A DNA stretch of 55,800 nt from CAYPFY01 sp964410105 (GCA_964410105.1 CAYPFY010000023.1:1-55800); one strand, 5' to 3'; counted from the stretch's first letter, positions 9,409 through 17,934 are shown. Numbers and translations are program-made. Notes: generated by a model not told the origin, from the letters alone.

Positions 9409-9863
9409 AACGGGACAATCTAGTATTCACAGCCCCGGTGTATAGGGTGATGCTCGTTCATGAAGCCAATGTCGAAGTAGCGTAGAAGTGTATCCGTTCA
9501 CCGGATGATGCGGCGAGGATCGTGCTCGAGTATCTGCGGGGTGTGGATCGAGAAAGCTTTGTCGGCTTGTACATGAACAGTGCCAACCGGCTCATTCGTC
9601 TCCATACGATTTCAGTGGGAATTCTCAATTCATCGCTTGATCACCCAAGGGAGTTCTTCAGGGTCGCGCTCTACATGTCGGCCGCTTCGGTCATCGCGGA
9701 ACACAATCACCCTTCGGGTAACTCGGAACCGTCAAGCGAGGAGATTGCGATTACAGAGCAGCTTGTCGATGCCGGCAAGATTCTGGGAATCCCGCTCCAT
9801 GACCATGTGATCGCTACTGAGCACAATGGCTATGTGAGCTTCGCGGAGAGGGGACTGCTATGA
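9405..9863 (+). pseudogene. RadC-like JAB/MPN domain protein interrupted by an in-frame UAG
   Basis: Reading from the ATG at 9405 (ATGA overlap with the primase gene) gives 26 codons ending NVEVA, then TAG at 9483-9485, then the same frame continues KCIRSPDDAARIVLEYLRG to 9863. The two halves together make a normal-length RadC-like protein, including the JAMM-type motif EHNHPSGNSEPS. The stop could come from one substitution (GAG to TAG). Either the gene is inactivated, a shorter product starts inside near 9522, UAG is read through, or the base is a sequencing error. RadC-like proteins are frequent on mobile elements and their biochemical role is unsettled. Confidence 0.75.
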
Positions 9864-10087
9864 TAACTCTCGACGTCAAAGAGATGAATCCTCCTCGGAA
9901 AGTTGCTCGTTTCCGGAAAGTGCACTATCGCCATTACGATTCGGAATTCGGTCGTCCTCATCCGATGATTCGCTTTGTCGGAAAGTATCTTGAGGCGTAC
10001 GGATTTTCTGTTGGGGCTCCGATCGATATTCAATTCGAGAATGGCGTCATCACAATCTGTTCGCTTCCCGAAAATGGCAATTCCTAA
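9860..10087 (+). CDS. SymE-like toxin family protein
   Basis: Seventy-five residues, with an ATGA overlap to the RadC-like gene. The C-terminal half HPMIRFVGKYLEAYGF followed by GAPIDIQFENGVITI matches the SymE family pattern (an AbrB-like swapped-hairpin fold: P-x-I-R-h-x-G-x-W/Y-L-x-x-x-G-F, then a short beta segment). E. coli SymE is an SOS-induced toxin that condenses the nucleoid. As the last gene of the operon it may be co-produced with the primase. No obvious antitoxin RNA was identified. Confidence 0.65.
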   Translation: MITLDVKEMNPPRKVARFRKVHYRHYDSEFGRPHPMIRFVGKYLEAYGFSVGAPIDIQFENGVITICSLPENGNS

Positions 10088-10095
10088 AGTAACTC

Positions 10096-10127
10096 AAAAG
10101 CCCGATGCAATATGTGCCGGGCTTTTT
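10096..10127. terminator. Bidirectional rho-independent terminator
   Basis: A hairpin with arms AAAAGCCCG and CGGGCTTTT around a 13-nt loop lies directly after the SymE-like gene. The A and T runs on each side let it work on both strands, which suits the converging gene ending at 10139. Confidence 0.8.
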
Positions 10128-10138
10128 CCATTCGAAGA

Positions 10139-10384
10139 TTACAATGCGTGTGGATTCCGCGCAATGACTTCGAGCGTGGCTTGGCTAATGATGCGACCGC
10201 AACGCCGGCATATGTACAACCCGCTCCACGCTCCATGACTGATGGGCTCGATCTCGACGCCCCTATCATCGCAGGTTGAGAATCCCTCCTCTTGTGGTTC
10301 ATTTCCGCAGAGGCAGTGCCATGCGTCGGGCTCGCCTGCCTCGTGGGTGATAAACTCCTTCTCTTGTGCGGTCGTCTGAGACAT
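10139..10384 (-). CDS. Small zinc-ribbon protein of unknown function
   Basis: Eighty-one residues, acidic, with an N-terminal Cys-x-Cys (HCLCGNEP), a lone Cys in STCDDRG and a C-terminal YICRRCGRII knuckle, together enough for one zinc ribbon. It converges on the SymE-like operon and shares its terminator. No SD is evident before the ATG. No family recognised. Confidence 0.5.
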   Translation of the reverse strand: MSQTTAQEKEFITHEAGEPDAWHCLCGNEPQEEGFSTCDDRGVEIEPISHGAWSGLYICRRCGRIISQATLEVIARNPHAL

Positions 10385-10586
10385 AGGGGTTGTGGATAAG
10401 GGATTAGCGATAACAATCCATCATAGCACGGCGATGAAATCTTGTCAAGGTATCCAATGGGAACCATAGCGGGGGGTAAATTCCGTTGTCTGGATTTGGA
10501 GATGTTCGTATATTGACAAGTTGCGACAGCCTGCGGACATATGGCAAGCGTTCAAGAGCTGGTTTCTTACTACTTCCTGGGGATAT

Positions 10587-11732
10587 ATGATTTGTGCGTA
10601 CTGCAATAGGGCCAAACCTCACGCCGAAATGACCGATGAACACGTCCTTCCGAGAAAAATGGGTGGCAACCCCTCACCTAACAACCCTTTCCTTTTGAAG
10701 AATGTATGTTCAACGTGCAACTCTGCCAGCGGTCGTTACATTGATGGACCGTTTATCCGAAGTTGGTTCATTCAGAACTCGCGTTCTCAGAATGCTCGCC
10801 AATTCGTTGATCTTAATCGTGATCCGATTATTCCACTGACCTTCATGGGGGAGCTCCGACAAACTTGGCTCGCGGACACTGTATGCGATCTTTGGCTCGG
10901 TCCTACGGGTGATATCATATATCATTTCCACAATCCATATCCGAAGTACAAGGGCGCCGATCCGCATTCGGGCCCACCTTTGTACTTGCGTGCAAACGAG
11001 ATCGATCCGGGCTTCGCGTTTATTTTCGTCCGGGCCAGCAATCCCGTCTGGCACCGTTGCATCATTTTTTCCTTCGTTGAACATTTTGAGGACTCGACGC
11101 TCTACTTGGGAAACGGACCCACGCCACCGGGTGGAAGATTTTCAGACATTCCCTTTAGATTGTCCGCGCTCCACACCCAACTCAAGGCAATGGGCGCACA
11201 GTGGCACAACGTTACCTTTGCGATTGGAACAGATTTCGGACATAGGTTTATGGCGAAGCTTGCGTTGGGGATGGGCGCACTATTCCTCAACGACAGCTTT
11301 CTCAAGAGCAATGAGGCGAAAAGATTGCGGGACTTTATGTGGGAGAAAGATCCTGATGCTCGCGGCGACATACAAATAGCCGGGACCACATTTCTTTCTC
11401 AAAGTCTACTACCAGTGGCTCGGCTTGTCGGATGGTCGGAGGGACACGTTATTCTCATGATCCCGATTGATGGCAAGTTGATCCTCGCTCCGATCTTTTA
11501 CGGAGAACAGTCCGCCTCGATAGTTGTTTCGTCCGATCAAGATCATTGGGCTGGCAAGGTGGATATTGACGGTACATTGTTCGCCGTGGTTCCTGGTTTA
11601 CGAAAATATTGCGGCCCGATTTCTGTTGGAGAATTTCTCGATGTAAAGTTCAATGGCGCGCTTACTCCCGTTGAACTTGTTCAACTCTTCGCAGAAGTCA
11701 ATCAAATTGGAGCGCTGCCGCCATACGATTAG
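10587..11732 (+). CDS. HNH endonuclease domain protein
   Basis: About 381 residues from the ATG at 10587 (GGGG just upstream; an in-frame TTG at 10521 is less likely). The N-terminus is a zinc-bound HNH nuclease: CAYCNRAKPHAE, then TDEHVLPRKMGG and CSTCNSASGR, i.e. Cys2...His (of EHVLP)...Asn...Cys2. The remaining ~300 residues are unrecognised and mostly globular. HNH proteins of this size with an N-terminal domain occur as restriction or defence nucleases and as homing endonucleases. The setting between two mobile modules favours a defence or mobility role. It stands alone as a transcription unit. Confidence 0.7.
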   Translation: MICAYCNRAKPHAEMTDEHVLPRKMGGNPSPNNPFLLKNVCSTCNSASGRYIDGPFIRSWFIQNSRSQNARQFVDLNRDPIIPLTFMGELRQTWLADTVCDLWLGPTGDIIYHFHNPYPKYKGADPHSGPPLYLRANEIDPGFAFIFVRASNPVWHRCIIFSFVEHFEDSTLYLGNGPTPPGGRFSDIPFRLSALHTQLKAMGAQWHNVTFAIGTDFGHRFMAKLALGMGALFLNDSFLKSNEAKRLRDFMWEKDPDARGDIQIAGTTFLSQSLLPVARLVGWSEGHVILMIPIDGKLILAPIFYGEQSASIVVSSDQDHWAGKVDIDGTLFAVVPGLRKYCGPISVGEFLDVKFNGALTPVELVQLFAEVNQIGALPPYD

Positions 11733-12189
11733 TTATTCATTTATACGTTAAACCGGCGACGGTCTTGGCATAAGAGCGCTCCTCGTCCTCGCTGGATCGC
11801 ACCGTTGTCCGGAAGTCAAGCTGACCTGCCCCCGTTTTATGTACCAACTTGAATTTGGTAATTTCCCTGGCTTGGGCAACACGGTCGGTTAGCCCAAATT
11901 GGGAGTATTGCTTCCGGTGAATTGGATCCAAAACTCGTTTTCTGGACTTGCATCTCCACCCCCGTGTGTATCCGTCCAGGACTAAATCAAGTGATTCTTC
12001 GATGGTTGATTCAGAGATTTGAGTTTACCATCGGAATTTTGTAACTTTCAACTGACGATCCACTGGCTCAATAGCGAGCCGTTCGCTCGAATCTTCATTT
12101 CAATCCAACAAGCCAAGTTAGCTTGGGGTTAGTCCGGGAGATCGAGGTGCTAACAGATCTGCTAACAGTGTCCCTCCCTTAGATCGGAA
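11733..12189. other. 457-nt gap left of the integrated element, with a possible degenerate minus-strand ORF
   Basis: On the minus strand a frame runs open from just after a TAA near 12020 down to 11737 (internal TTG start at 11931; contains KFKLVHKTGAGQLDFRTTV), but it has no good start or SD, so I treat it as a possible gene remnant. At 12149-12156 and 12161-12168 the octamer GCTAACAG occurs twice in tandem at 12-nt spacing, outside the attachment repeat. Nothing else stands out. Confidence 0.3.
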
Positions 12190-12272
<83 letters not shown>

Positions 12273-12339
12273 GAAATTCGTTCTCATTCGACACTTTTCT
12301 AGCCGCTGTAAACGGAACTGTCAACCAAAAGGTGCGACA

Positions 12340-13368
12340 GTGGCGGCTCCCACCACGTTCAAACTCTTCAGGCGCTCCAACGGAATCTACTACCTCATCC
12401 TCGAGACCAACGGCAAGCGCAAGTATAAATCGACCGGTTGTACGCGCAAAGCCGAGGCGCTTCGGACCCTAACCGAATTCAGGCGGTTATTCGCTCAAGA
12501 ACCGCCCGCCACGCCCCTCGCTGACTTCACACGTGATCTTCTAGCCTACGGAGAGGTGAACCTCGCTCCCGGAACAGTGACCATATACCGGAGCGCACTG
12601 AAAAAGCTTCGGGAATTCGTGGGCGACGTCCCCATCAGCTCCCTAACCGCTAGACACCTCGACGACTTCAAGTCCCAACGGCTGGTGACAGTCCGGGCCG
12701 TCACGGTCAATATCGAGCTCCGGACATTGCGAGCAGCTTTCAACACGGCCGTGCGATGGAAACTCCTTGACCGAAATCCCTTCGAAGGCGTAAGACTCGC
12801 CTCTGTCCCTGAAGCCTCGCCAAGCCATTTTACTAAGGCGGATTTTGAGAGGCTTCTGAGCACCATCAAGGAGGGGTGGTTGCGGGAGGTGGTACTCTTT
12901 GCCGTCATGACCGGTCTCCGGTGCGGCGAGATCTGCAACCTGAGGTGGTCGGACGTCGACCTCGAGCGCAGGTTGATCCACGTGCGAAGCTCGTCGACCT
13001 TCCGAACCAAGATGGGTAAGACTAGGACCGTTCCACTAGGCGTTACCGCCACCGCCCTCTTGAAATCCAAACATACCCGGGCGGTGGGAGAATACGTCTT
13101 TTGCCTGAACGACAAGCAGATGCGCCCCGGTTGGCTGTCTCATAAGTTCAAATACTACGTCTACGAGGCGAGGCTCAAGAACGACACGCTTCACTTCCAC
13201 AGCCTCCGCCATACGTTTGCCACGTGGTTAGTCCAGGCCGGGACGTCGATTTTTGAGGTGCAGCGCCTCCTCGGTCACAGCGATATCAAGGTTACACAGG
13301 TCTATTCCCACCTCCAATCCGAAGGACTCCACGGCACCGTGGACCGGATTGACCTTGATTTGAATTGA
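12340..13368 (+). CDS. Phage-type tyrosine integrase
   Basis: A full-length 342-residue integrase. It has an N-terminal AP2-like arm-binding part (NGIYYLILETNGKRKYKSTG), a core-binding domain (about residues 55-140), then a catalytic domain with Arg in TGLRCGEI (about 191), Lys in KMGKTR (about 224), HSLRHT (about 287), LGHSD (about 311) and the nucleophile in VYSHL (about 321). The start is a GTG with AAAAGG upstream. It lies 68 nt inside the left attachment repeat and reads inward, so it should integrate and excise this element at tRNA-Arg. Confidence 0.95.
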   Translation: MAAPTTFKLFRRSNGIYYLILETNGKRKYKSTGCTRKAEALRTLTEFRRLFAQEPPATPLADFTRDLLAYGEVNLAPGTVTIYRSALKKLREFVGDVPISSLTARHLDDFKSQRLVTVRAVTVNIELRTLRAAFNTAVRWKLLDRNPFEGVRLASVPEASPSHFTKADFERLLSTIKEGWLREVVLFAVMTGLRCGEICNLRWSDVDLERRLIHVRSSSTFRTKMGKTRTVPLGVTATALLKSKHTRAVGEYVFCLNDKQMRPGWLSHKFKYYVYEARLKNDTLHFHSLRHTFATWLVQAGTSIFEVQRLLGHSDIKVTQVYSHLQSEGLHGTVDRIDLDLN

Positions 13369-13389
13369 CTTCTCGGCACCCTCTTGGAA

Positions 13390-13414
13390 GGGGGTTCTTT
13401 GGCAGAAACCCCCC
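13390..13414 (+). terminator. Hairpin after the integrase gene
   Basis: GGGGGTTCT and AGAAACCCCC form a stable stem 21 nt after the integrase stop. There is no T-run, so termination is only possible. Confidence 0.4.
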
Positions 13415-13626
13415 ACTCAACGAGCGATTTCCGAGCTATCTCCGTCCGGACGGGTCAGAGTATACCCCCGGGGGATTTGCGCGGCCAAGTCCAATTAGGG
13501 AAACAATTAGAACGGCCAGAGTTGCTGTCCCCGGCGCTAGCATGTGATCCACGCTTCAAATCGGTTGATTTCCCGAGCGGTTCTGGCTAGTTTTCCCGTG
13601 CAATGAGAATTCAAGAGTGATGCAGG

Positions 13627-14814
13627 ATGGCTCCGCAATTCAACAATAGACTCCAAGCTGCGCGCGCGTTTGCAAGGAAATTCTCAAAGGAGTTCTTCCT
13701 AGCATTTATTCTAGCCGTGGTCGCCGCAGTCGGTATTGAGGGATGGAAGGTCCGAACAGAGCGAAGGGCGATAGAAACAAACCTCTCCGCGGTGGCGACA
13801 CTTATAGTTTTCGACAAAGATCAAGCCATTATAGGACAGGCTAGTGGGTTTTTTATAAACTCGGAGGGCCTACTCGTCACCAATGCTCATGTGTTGAATG
13901 GCATGACAACCGTTCGTGCGAAGCTTTCCTCCGGAGCGTTCTACGAATTACAGGATGTTAAAAATGTTGACAAGGTAAGCGATATCGCCCTCCTTCACTT
14001 CGATGCGAGACAAAATCCCGCCGTTGTCGGTCTGGGGAATTCAGATAACATTCAACCAGGAGAAAAGGTCTTTGCCATCGGTACTCCTCACGGACAAGAG
14101 GGGACGGTCTCGGAAGGGAACATCAGTAACCGAAACAGGGATTTCAACGGACGAAAACTCATTCAGTTTACCGCTCCTATTTCCCCCGGCAGTAGTGGGG
14201 GCGGATTATTCAACAACGCGGGAGAAGTCATCGGTATCACCTCTGCGTCGCTTAACATTAGCCAAGGTCCACAGGCCGGTACTACTCAGAACCTAAACTA
14301 TGCGGTTCCAATCAACGAGCTGAAGGAAACGATTGAGGGCAAGCAAGCCTCCTCGGACACTAGTGCGCAAGGCTACTACATCCGAGGCATCTCGGAGGCA
14401 AACCAGAAGAAGTGGGACGAGGCAATTCTTTCGTATTCAAGAGCAATCGAGATCGACAGTGCGTTTGTCCAAGCGTACATGGATCGCGCCGATGCCTACT
14501 TTCGGATTCGCAACTATCGACTGGAAGCCCAGGACTACCTCGATGCGGTGCTATTGGATTCAAGCAATTCAGAAGCCACGTATTTGCTCGGGACCGCTCT
14601 GGAGGACATGGGGGAATACCCTAATGCGCAACAAGCTTATGCCCGCGCCCTACAACTCGATCCTCAGAATGTCGAACTCCTCCACGATTATGCCCTCCTT
14701 TGTCTTGCAACGGGGGACGAAAAGCGCGCTTCCGCGCTGGACGGTGAACTTTTGAAGCTCAACCCGGGCTGGGGACGGATTATCCATTCGATCCTTCGAA
14801 GACCCAGGCGCTAG
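13627..14814 (+). CDS. Membrane-anchored trypsin-like serine protease with C-terminal TPR repeats
   Basis: 395 residues. A basic N-terminus and one hydrophobic segment (EFFLAFILAVVAAVGIEGW, about 25-43) anchor it in the membrane. The protease domain carries the complete DegP/trypsin triad: His in VTNAHVLNG (about 86), Asp in SDIALLHFD (about 119) and Ser in PGSSGGGLF (about 190). Residues about 240-390 are TPR repeats (YYIRGISEANQKKWDEAILS and following), suited to protein binding. No PDZ domain is present. It is the first gene after the integrase, a cargo position. Trypsin-like proteases with repeat or sensor domains occur in bacterial defence systems, but a housekeeping quality-control role is equally possible. 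Confidence 0.8.
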   Translation: MAPQFNNRLQAARAFARKFSKEFFLAFILAVVAAVGIEGWKVRTERRAIETNLSAVATLIVFDKDQAIIGQASGFFINSEGLLVTNAHVLNGMTTVRAKLSSGAFYELQDVKNVDKVSDIALLHFDARQNPAVVGLGNSDNIQPGEKVFAIGTPHGQEGTVSEGNISNRNRDFNGRKLIQFTAPISPGSSGGGLFNNAGEVIGITSASLNISQGPQAGTTQNLNYAVPINELKETIEGKQASSDTSAQGYYIRGISEANQKKWDEAILSYSRAIEIDSAFVQAYMDRADAYFRIRNYRLEAQDYLDAVLLDSSNSEATYLLGTALEDMGEYPNAQQAYARALQLDPQNVELLHDYALLCLATGDEKRASALDGELLKLNPGWGRIIHSILRRPRR

Positions 14815-14950
14815 GCTCCAGAAATGTTAGTCGTCTCCACAGTTGTCTGGAGTAATGGCGAACGCCTTTCCCGTCAAAGCTGGGGAAATAGAACTGGAAT
14901 TCCATTGACAGTTGAGACAGGTGGCATTCTGCAAATGAAGGGAGAATCAA

Positions 14951-15370
14951 ATGTCGCTAAGCGATAAGCTCAAATTCAGATTCTGGAGTGACGTCGACGC
15001 GGTTGTCTCGCTTTTCGAAAAATGGACCCCGGGAGCATTTCGGACTGAGAAGGAATACGAAAGTTCCCTTTACGAGTTCTTGCACAAAGAATTGGGGGAC
15101 ATCCAGGTCACAAAACAATTTGCCTCCGGGCGGATCAGGGCTGATCTCGTTGTCGCAGATAAGATCATAATTGAGCTAAAACACAACCTCAACTCCACGG
15201 GAAAGTATCAGCGCTTAATCGGCCAGATAGAAACATATAAGGAATGGAGCGGAAGGACGGTCATCTTACTGACGGGGAAAACGGATCCGAACCTTCGAAA
15301 GGAACTCGACAAATTTTTGCGTACCAAGTGGCTGGATTTCTTCCAACGGGTGTCAATTTTTCAAAAGTGA
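14951..15370 (+). CDS. Small PD-(D/E)XK nuclease-like protein
   Basis: 139 residues, GGGAGAA 5-8 nt before the ATG. The core reads E (EYESSLYEFL), then IRADLVVADKIIIELKHN, where the Asp (about 62) and the E-x-K (IELK, about 74-76) form the PD-(D/E)XK signature, followed by a Gln-containing helix (QRLIGQIETY). This is the minimal fold seen in many restriction-like nucleases of unknown role. It stands as a single gene in the cargo block; fusion or partner domains are absent. Confidence 0.6.
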   Translation: MSLSDKLKFRFWSDVDAVVSLFEKWTPGAFRTEKEYESSLYEFLHKELGDIQVTKQFASGRIRADLVVADKIIIELKHNLNSTGKYQRLIGQIETYKEWSGRTVILLTGKTDPNLRKELDKFLRTKWLDFFQRVSIFQK

Positions 15371-15556
15371 TGCGGAATCAATAGCGTCAGAAATATCGAA
15401 CTGCTGTGTGAACAATGTAATATGTCAAAAGGTGCGAATATCCAATGAATGGTTTTCCACGCCGGCCGCATTTCCAGAAGAAAGACGTCACATCCAACGG
15501 CCGAAGAAGTGAGAAAGCCCAGGGTGGTAAGTATCCCACCTCCCGGGGGGTAGAAA

Positions 15557-15817
15557 TCAGTGCCCGGCCAATATCTTCAGTATCAGGCCGATAATCGCCT
15601 TCGCGAGGGATGCGGCGCAGGCCAGTATCTCCTTCCTCTTGTCATGCTTCTCTTTATCCTCTGCCTTCGCCGTCCGCCTCCTCTGACGCTCATCGATTGC
15701 ATCCAGAATATCCTCCGGGACTCGCTTTTTCAACTCAATGATAAGTTCGAGATCTGCATCCGTCGCCTTATTCCGGCACCAATCGCGGAACTGCTGTCTT
15801 ACTCTTTCGTCGGGCAT
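15557..15817 (-). CDS. Small hypothetical protein with hydrophobic C-terminus
   Basis: 86 residues with a strong SD (AAAGGAGA, 6 nt before ATG). The N-terminal 60 residues are highly charged and helical (DERQRRRTAKAEDKEKHDKR). The last 20 are hydrophobic (ILACAASLAKAIIGLILKIL), enough for a tail anchor or amphipathic membrane helix. It is transcribed against its neighbours. No family recognised; the size and C-terminal anchor resemble small membrane-acting toxins, which is only a suggestion. Confidence 0.55.
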   Translation of the reverse strand: MPDERVRQQFRDWCRNKATDADLELIIELKKRVPEDILDAIDERQRRRTAKAEDKEKHDKRKEILACAASLAKAIIGLILKILAGH

Positions 15818-15961
15818 TTTGTATCTCCTTTAGAATTGATTCGGTAGGAACATCCTCCCTCTGAAGGCAATCTACACGATTTGCCCGAGGGTAACAAGGG
15901 AAAAGTTATCCGAACTTTGGGTGAGGGGGGCAAACAATCACGGGGAAAGCGTCGGAATCGA

Positions 15962-16012
15962 GTGCCCCGGAACAGGACTTGAACCTGCGCGACTTTGCGG
16001 CCACTAGACCCT
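15962..16012 (-). other. Degenerate tRNA fragment (T-arm and acceptor strand)
   Basis: On the minus strand the sequence GCAGGTTCAAGTCCTGT is a good T-arm, followed by an acceptor-like TCCGGGG and preceded by GGTCTAGTGGCC, which resembles a D-arm. A 5' acceptor strand and a proper anticodon arm are missing. It may be the remains of an old attachment site or a decayed phage tRNA. The rest of the 15818-16155 gap holds nothing I can name. Confidence 0.35.
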
Positions 16013-16155
16013 AAACCGTGGGACGTTGGGGATGGGATTGATCCCGTTGGGGAAGTTTCCTACATTGGCACTCAAAGATGCGGAGAGGGGCGGGTGGGAA
16101 TTGATCGATATCCGCAAAGTGGTTTGGGAGAACACAACCGCGAGGAGACTGAGCC

Positions 16156-16845
16156 ATGGTGTTGACTGATCTTCAAAAGCGTGCTATCGATACGATTATA
16201 TCGGGGGAGGCCAGAGATATCGAGACATTCTTCCTGAAGTACTTCGAGAAAATCGGGGGCTTGCGCGACTCTGGCCGTCCAGGTGAGTTCGAAGGCAGGG
16301 CGCTCATCGATGTGAAGGCCCCCGACAACTTCTTCGTTGTCTCAGATAAGAGCGGGGCGCTGGAGTGCCTGGGGGAGTTCGTTGTACTCCGTCAGAAACT
16401 CACGGCTGCGAATCTCGTGGTCATTGTTCCTAAAAAAAAAGATGCTATCCTACCGCTATATTATCAACCGTACGACACGGACCATCTCGAACCCGATTTC
16501 GATTCCCTGTCAGTCCTCAATCAATTCAATCAGGAGTCATTGGTGCCCACGGGAGATCTTCGGAGATTTGTCGAGAAAGGTTACCTCACTGTGGAGGAGA
16601 TAGAGTCGGAGGAGAAGATGTCGGCACTCAAAGAAGAGAGGGGGGACCGTCGCAAGGCACAAAGGTGGACGCAGTTTTTGGCTCTCGCCAGTATTTTGGT
16701 CTCCGCGTTTTCCGTTATCTACCAGATTGCAACACACAAGTCTTCAAATGAAGTGACCATCAAGAACGAGCATGCTTTTCCGGATACTGCAAAAGTATTG
16801 ATCCTCGAGCGCGCCGGCGTCAAGGACACGACGGCAAAGCCATGA
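16156..16845 (+). CDS. Hypothetical protein with C-terminal coiled coil and one TM segment
   Basis: 229 residues, SD GAGGAG before the ATG. The N-terminal 140 residues are a globular alpha/beta domain (ALIDVKAPDNFFVVSD, ANLVVIVPKKK). Residues about 150-175 are a charged helix and 176-195 a membrane segment (FLALASILVSAFSVIYQIA) with a short exterior tail. I do not recognise the N-terminal domain. The next gene starts 62 nt later, so the two may form one unit with the following nuclease-like gene. Confidence 0.55.
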   Translation: MVLTDLQKRAIDTIISGEARDIETFFLKYFEKIGGLRDSGRPGEFEGRALIDVKAPDNFFVVSDKSGALECLGEFVVLRQKLTAANLVVIVPKKKDAILPLYYQPYDTDHLEPDFDSLSVLNQFNQESLVPTGDLRRFVEKGYLTVEEIESEEKMSALKEERGDRRKAQRWTQFLALASILVSAFSVIYQIATHKSSNEVTIKNEHAFPDTAKVLILERAGVKDTTAKP

Positions 16846-16906
16846 AATGAATGGACGCGAGCTTTCCGGTTTGAGTGGCCCGCCGGCAGACAATGGAGAA
16901 TACAGG

Positions 16907-17530
16907 ATGAATTTCAAGACCCTCAAGACCGGCGACGAACCGCTCGTTTTCAAGGGTAAGTCGACTGGCTTGGCCCTGCGCGAGTTCTGGCAATGGAGCG
17001 TGTCGGATTTGGTAAGCAACGTCACAAGAGGGCGATTTGCAGAATTCATTGTGGCCACCTCGCTCCAGTGTGACCTAACTACCATCCGTGATGAGTGGAA
17101 GGCCTTCGATCTCCTCACACCTGAAGGCTTGAAGGTCGAGGTTAAGTCCGCCGCTTTAGTCCAAAGCTGGAATCAGAAGCAGCCTTCGATCATTTCCTTC
17201 TCAACTCGTGCTACCAGATATTGGGACAGTGAATCCAACGTTCTGGCTAAGGTTTCGAAGCGGCAAGCACATGTCTACGTCTTTTGTCTGCTCAAACATG
17301 CTGACAAGAATACCATCGATCCGCTCAATTTAGATCAGTGGGAATTCTATGTCTTGTCCACAACCGAACTCAATGGTTACAAGAGGAGCCAACACTCAAT
17401 CACGCTCAAGTCGTTGCGGACTCTCTCGTCGCCCGTCACCTATGATCAAATTCGAAGGACTGTTATCGACAAATCCCCGCAGGAGGGGGCCACGGCGCCT
17501 AACACACGGCACGGCAGTGCTCGCAGATGA
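16907..17530 (+). CDS. PD-(D/E)XK nuclease-like protein
   Basis: About 207 residues from the ATG at 16907, chosen because GGAGA sits 7 nt upstream; an in-frame ATG at 16847 has no SD. The signature is RGRFAEFIVA (helix with the first acidic residue), then FDLLTPEGLKVEVKSAA, with Asp and the E-x-K (VEVK), followed by SWNQKQPSIISFSTRA. This pattern is shared by a widespread family of restriction-like nucleases of unknown biology. It ends inside the beginning of the HTH gene. Confidence 0.6.
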   Translation: MNFKTLKTGDEPLVFKGKSTGLALREFWQWSVSDLVSNVTRGRFAEFIVATSLQCDLTTIRDEWKAFDLLTPEGLKVEVKSAALVQSWNQKQPSIISFSTRATRYWDSESNVLAKVSKRQAHVYVFCLLKHADKNTIDPLNLDQWEFYVLSTTELNGYKRSQHSITLKSLRTLSSPVTYDQIRRTVIDKSPQEGATAPNTRHGSARR

Positions 17531-17858
17531 TAACGCCATAGTCATTACCGCCCAAGACGCACACGAGGTTCTTTCCCGCCTTGAGCAGAAGATTGATGCC
17601 CTGACCGACCTCTGTTCGCCGTCCGACCAATTTCTCACGACAAAGGAAGCCTCGGCGCAGTTCAAGGTCTCGGTCCGTGAGCTCCGCAGGTGGACAGATA
17701 GGAAAGTGTTCGCCGAACACGCGCTCCCTTTTTATCGGTACGGCCGTTCCTACAAATTCCGCCGCTCCGACATTGAGAGCTTCATTCAGAAATTCCGCGT
17801 CGAGGGCGAGGGGGAAGTGCTTCACACGACTCCGAGGAAGAGGAGGCGGAGGGAGTAA
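17517..17858 (+). CDS. Excisionase/HTH_17-type DNA-binding protein
   Basis: About 113 residues if started at the GTG at 17517. The core is a MerR-like winged helix used by excisionases: LTTKEASAQFKVSVRELRRW, then FYRYGRSYKFRRSDIESFI. The C-terminus is a basic tail (PRKRRRRE). Two roles are possible: a recombination directionality factor for the integrase at 12.3 kb, or a repressor. It overlaps the end of the nuclease-like gene by 14 nt. The start is uncertain since no SD is well placed. Confidence 0.65.
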   Translation: MLADDNAIVITAQDAHEVLSRLEQKIDALTDLCSPSDQFLTTKEASAQFKVSVRELRRWTDRKVFAEHALPFYRYGRSYKFRRSDIESFIQKFRVEGEGEVLHTTPRKRRRRE

Positions 17859-17862
17859 ACAA

Positions 17863-17934
17863 CTAGGGCTTCATCGCCGATCTCCTTTCCTTCAACAATC
17901 TTGACGCGGCGAAACTGATGCGATTTCGAGGCAT
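17863..17934 (-). CDS. Tiny ORF with strong SD (23 codons)
   Basis: AAGGAGA lies 6 nt before an ATG on the minus strand, giving a 23-residue basic peptide (MPRNRISFAASRLLKERRSA then MKP). Inside it a second strong SD (AAAGGAGA) precedes ATG AAG CCC TAG. The gene ends 4 nt from the end of the HTH gene on the other strand. It could be a leader peptide or the stub of a gene cut off by rearrangement. Confidence 0.3.
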   Translation of the reverse strand: MPRNRISFAASRLLKERRSAMKP

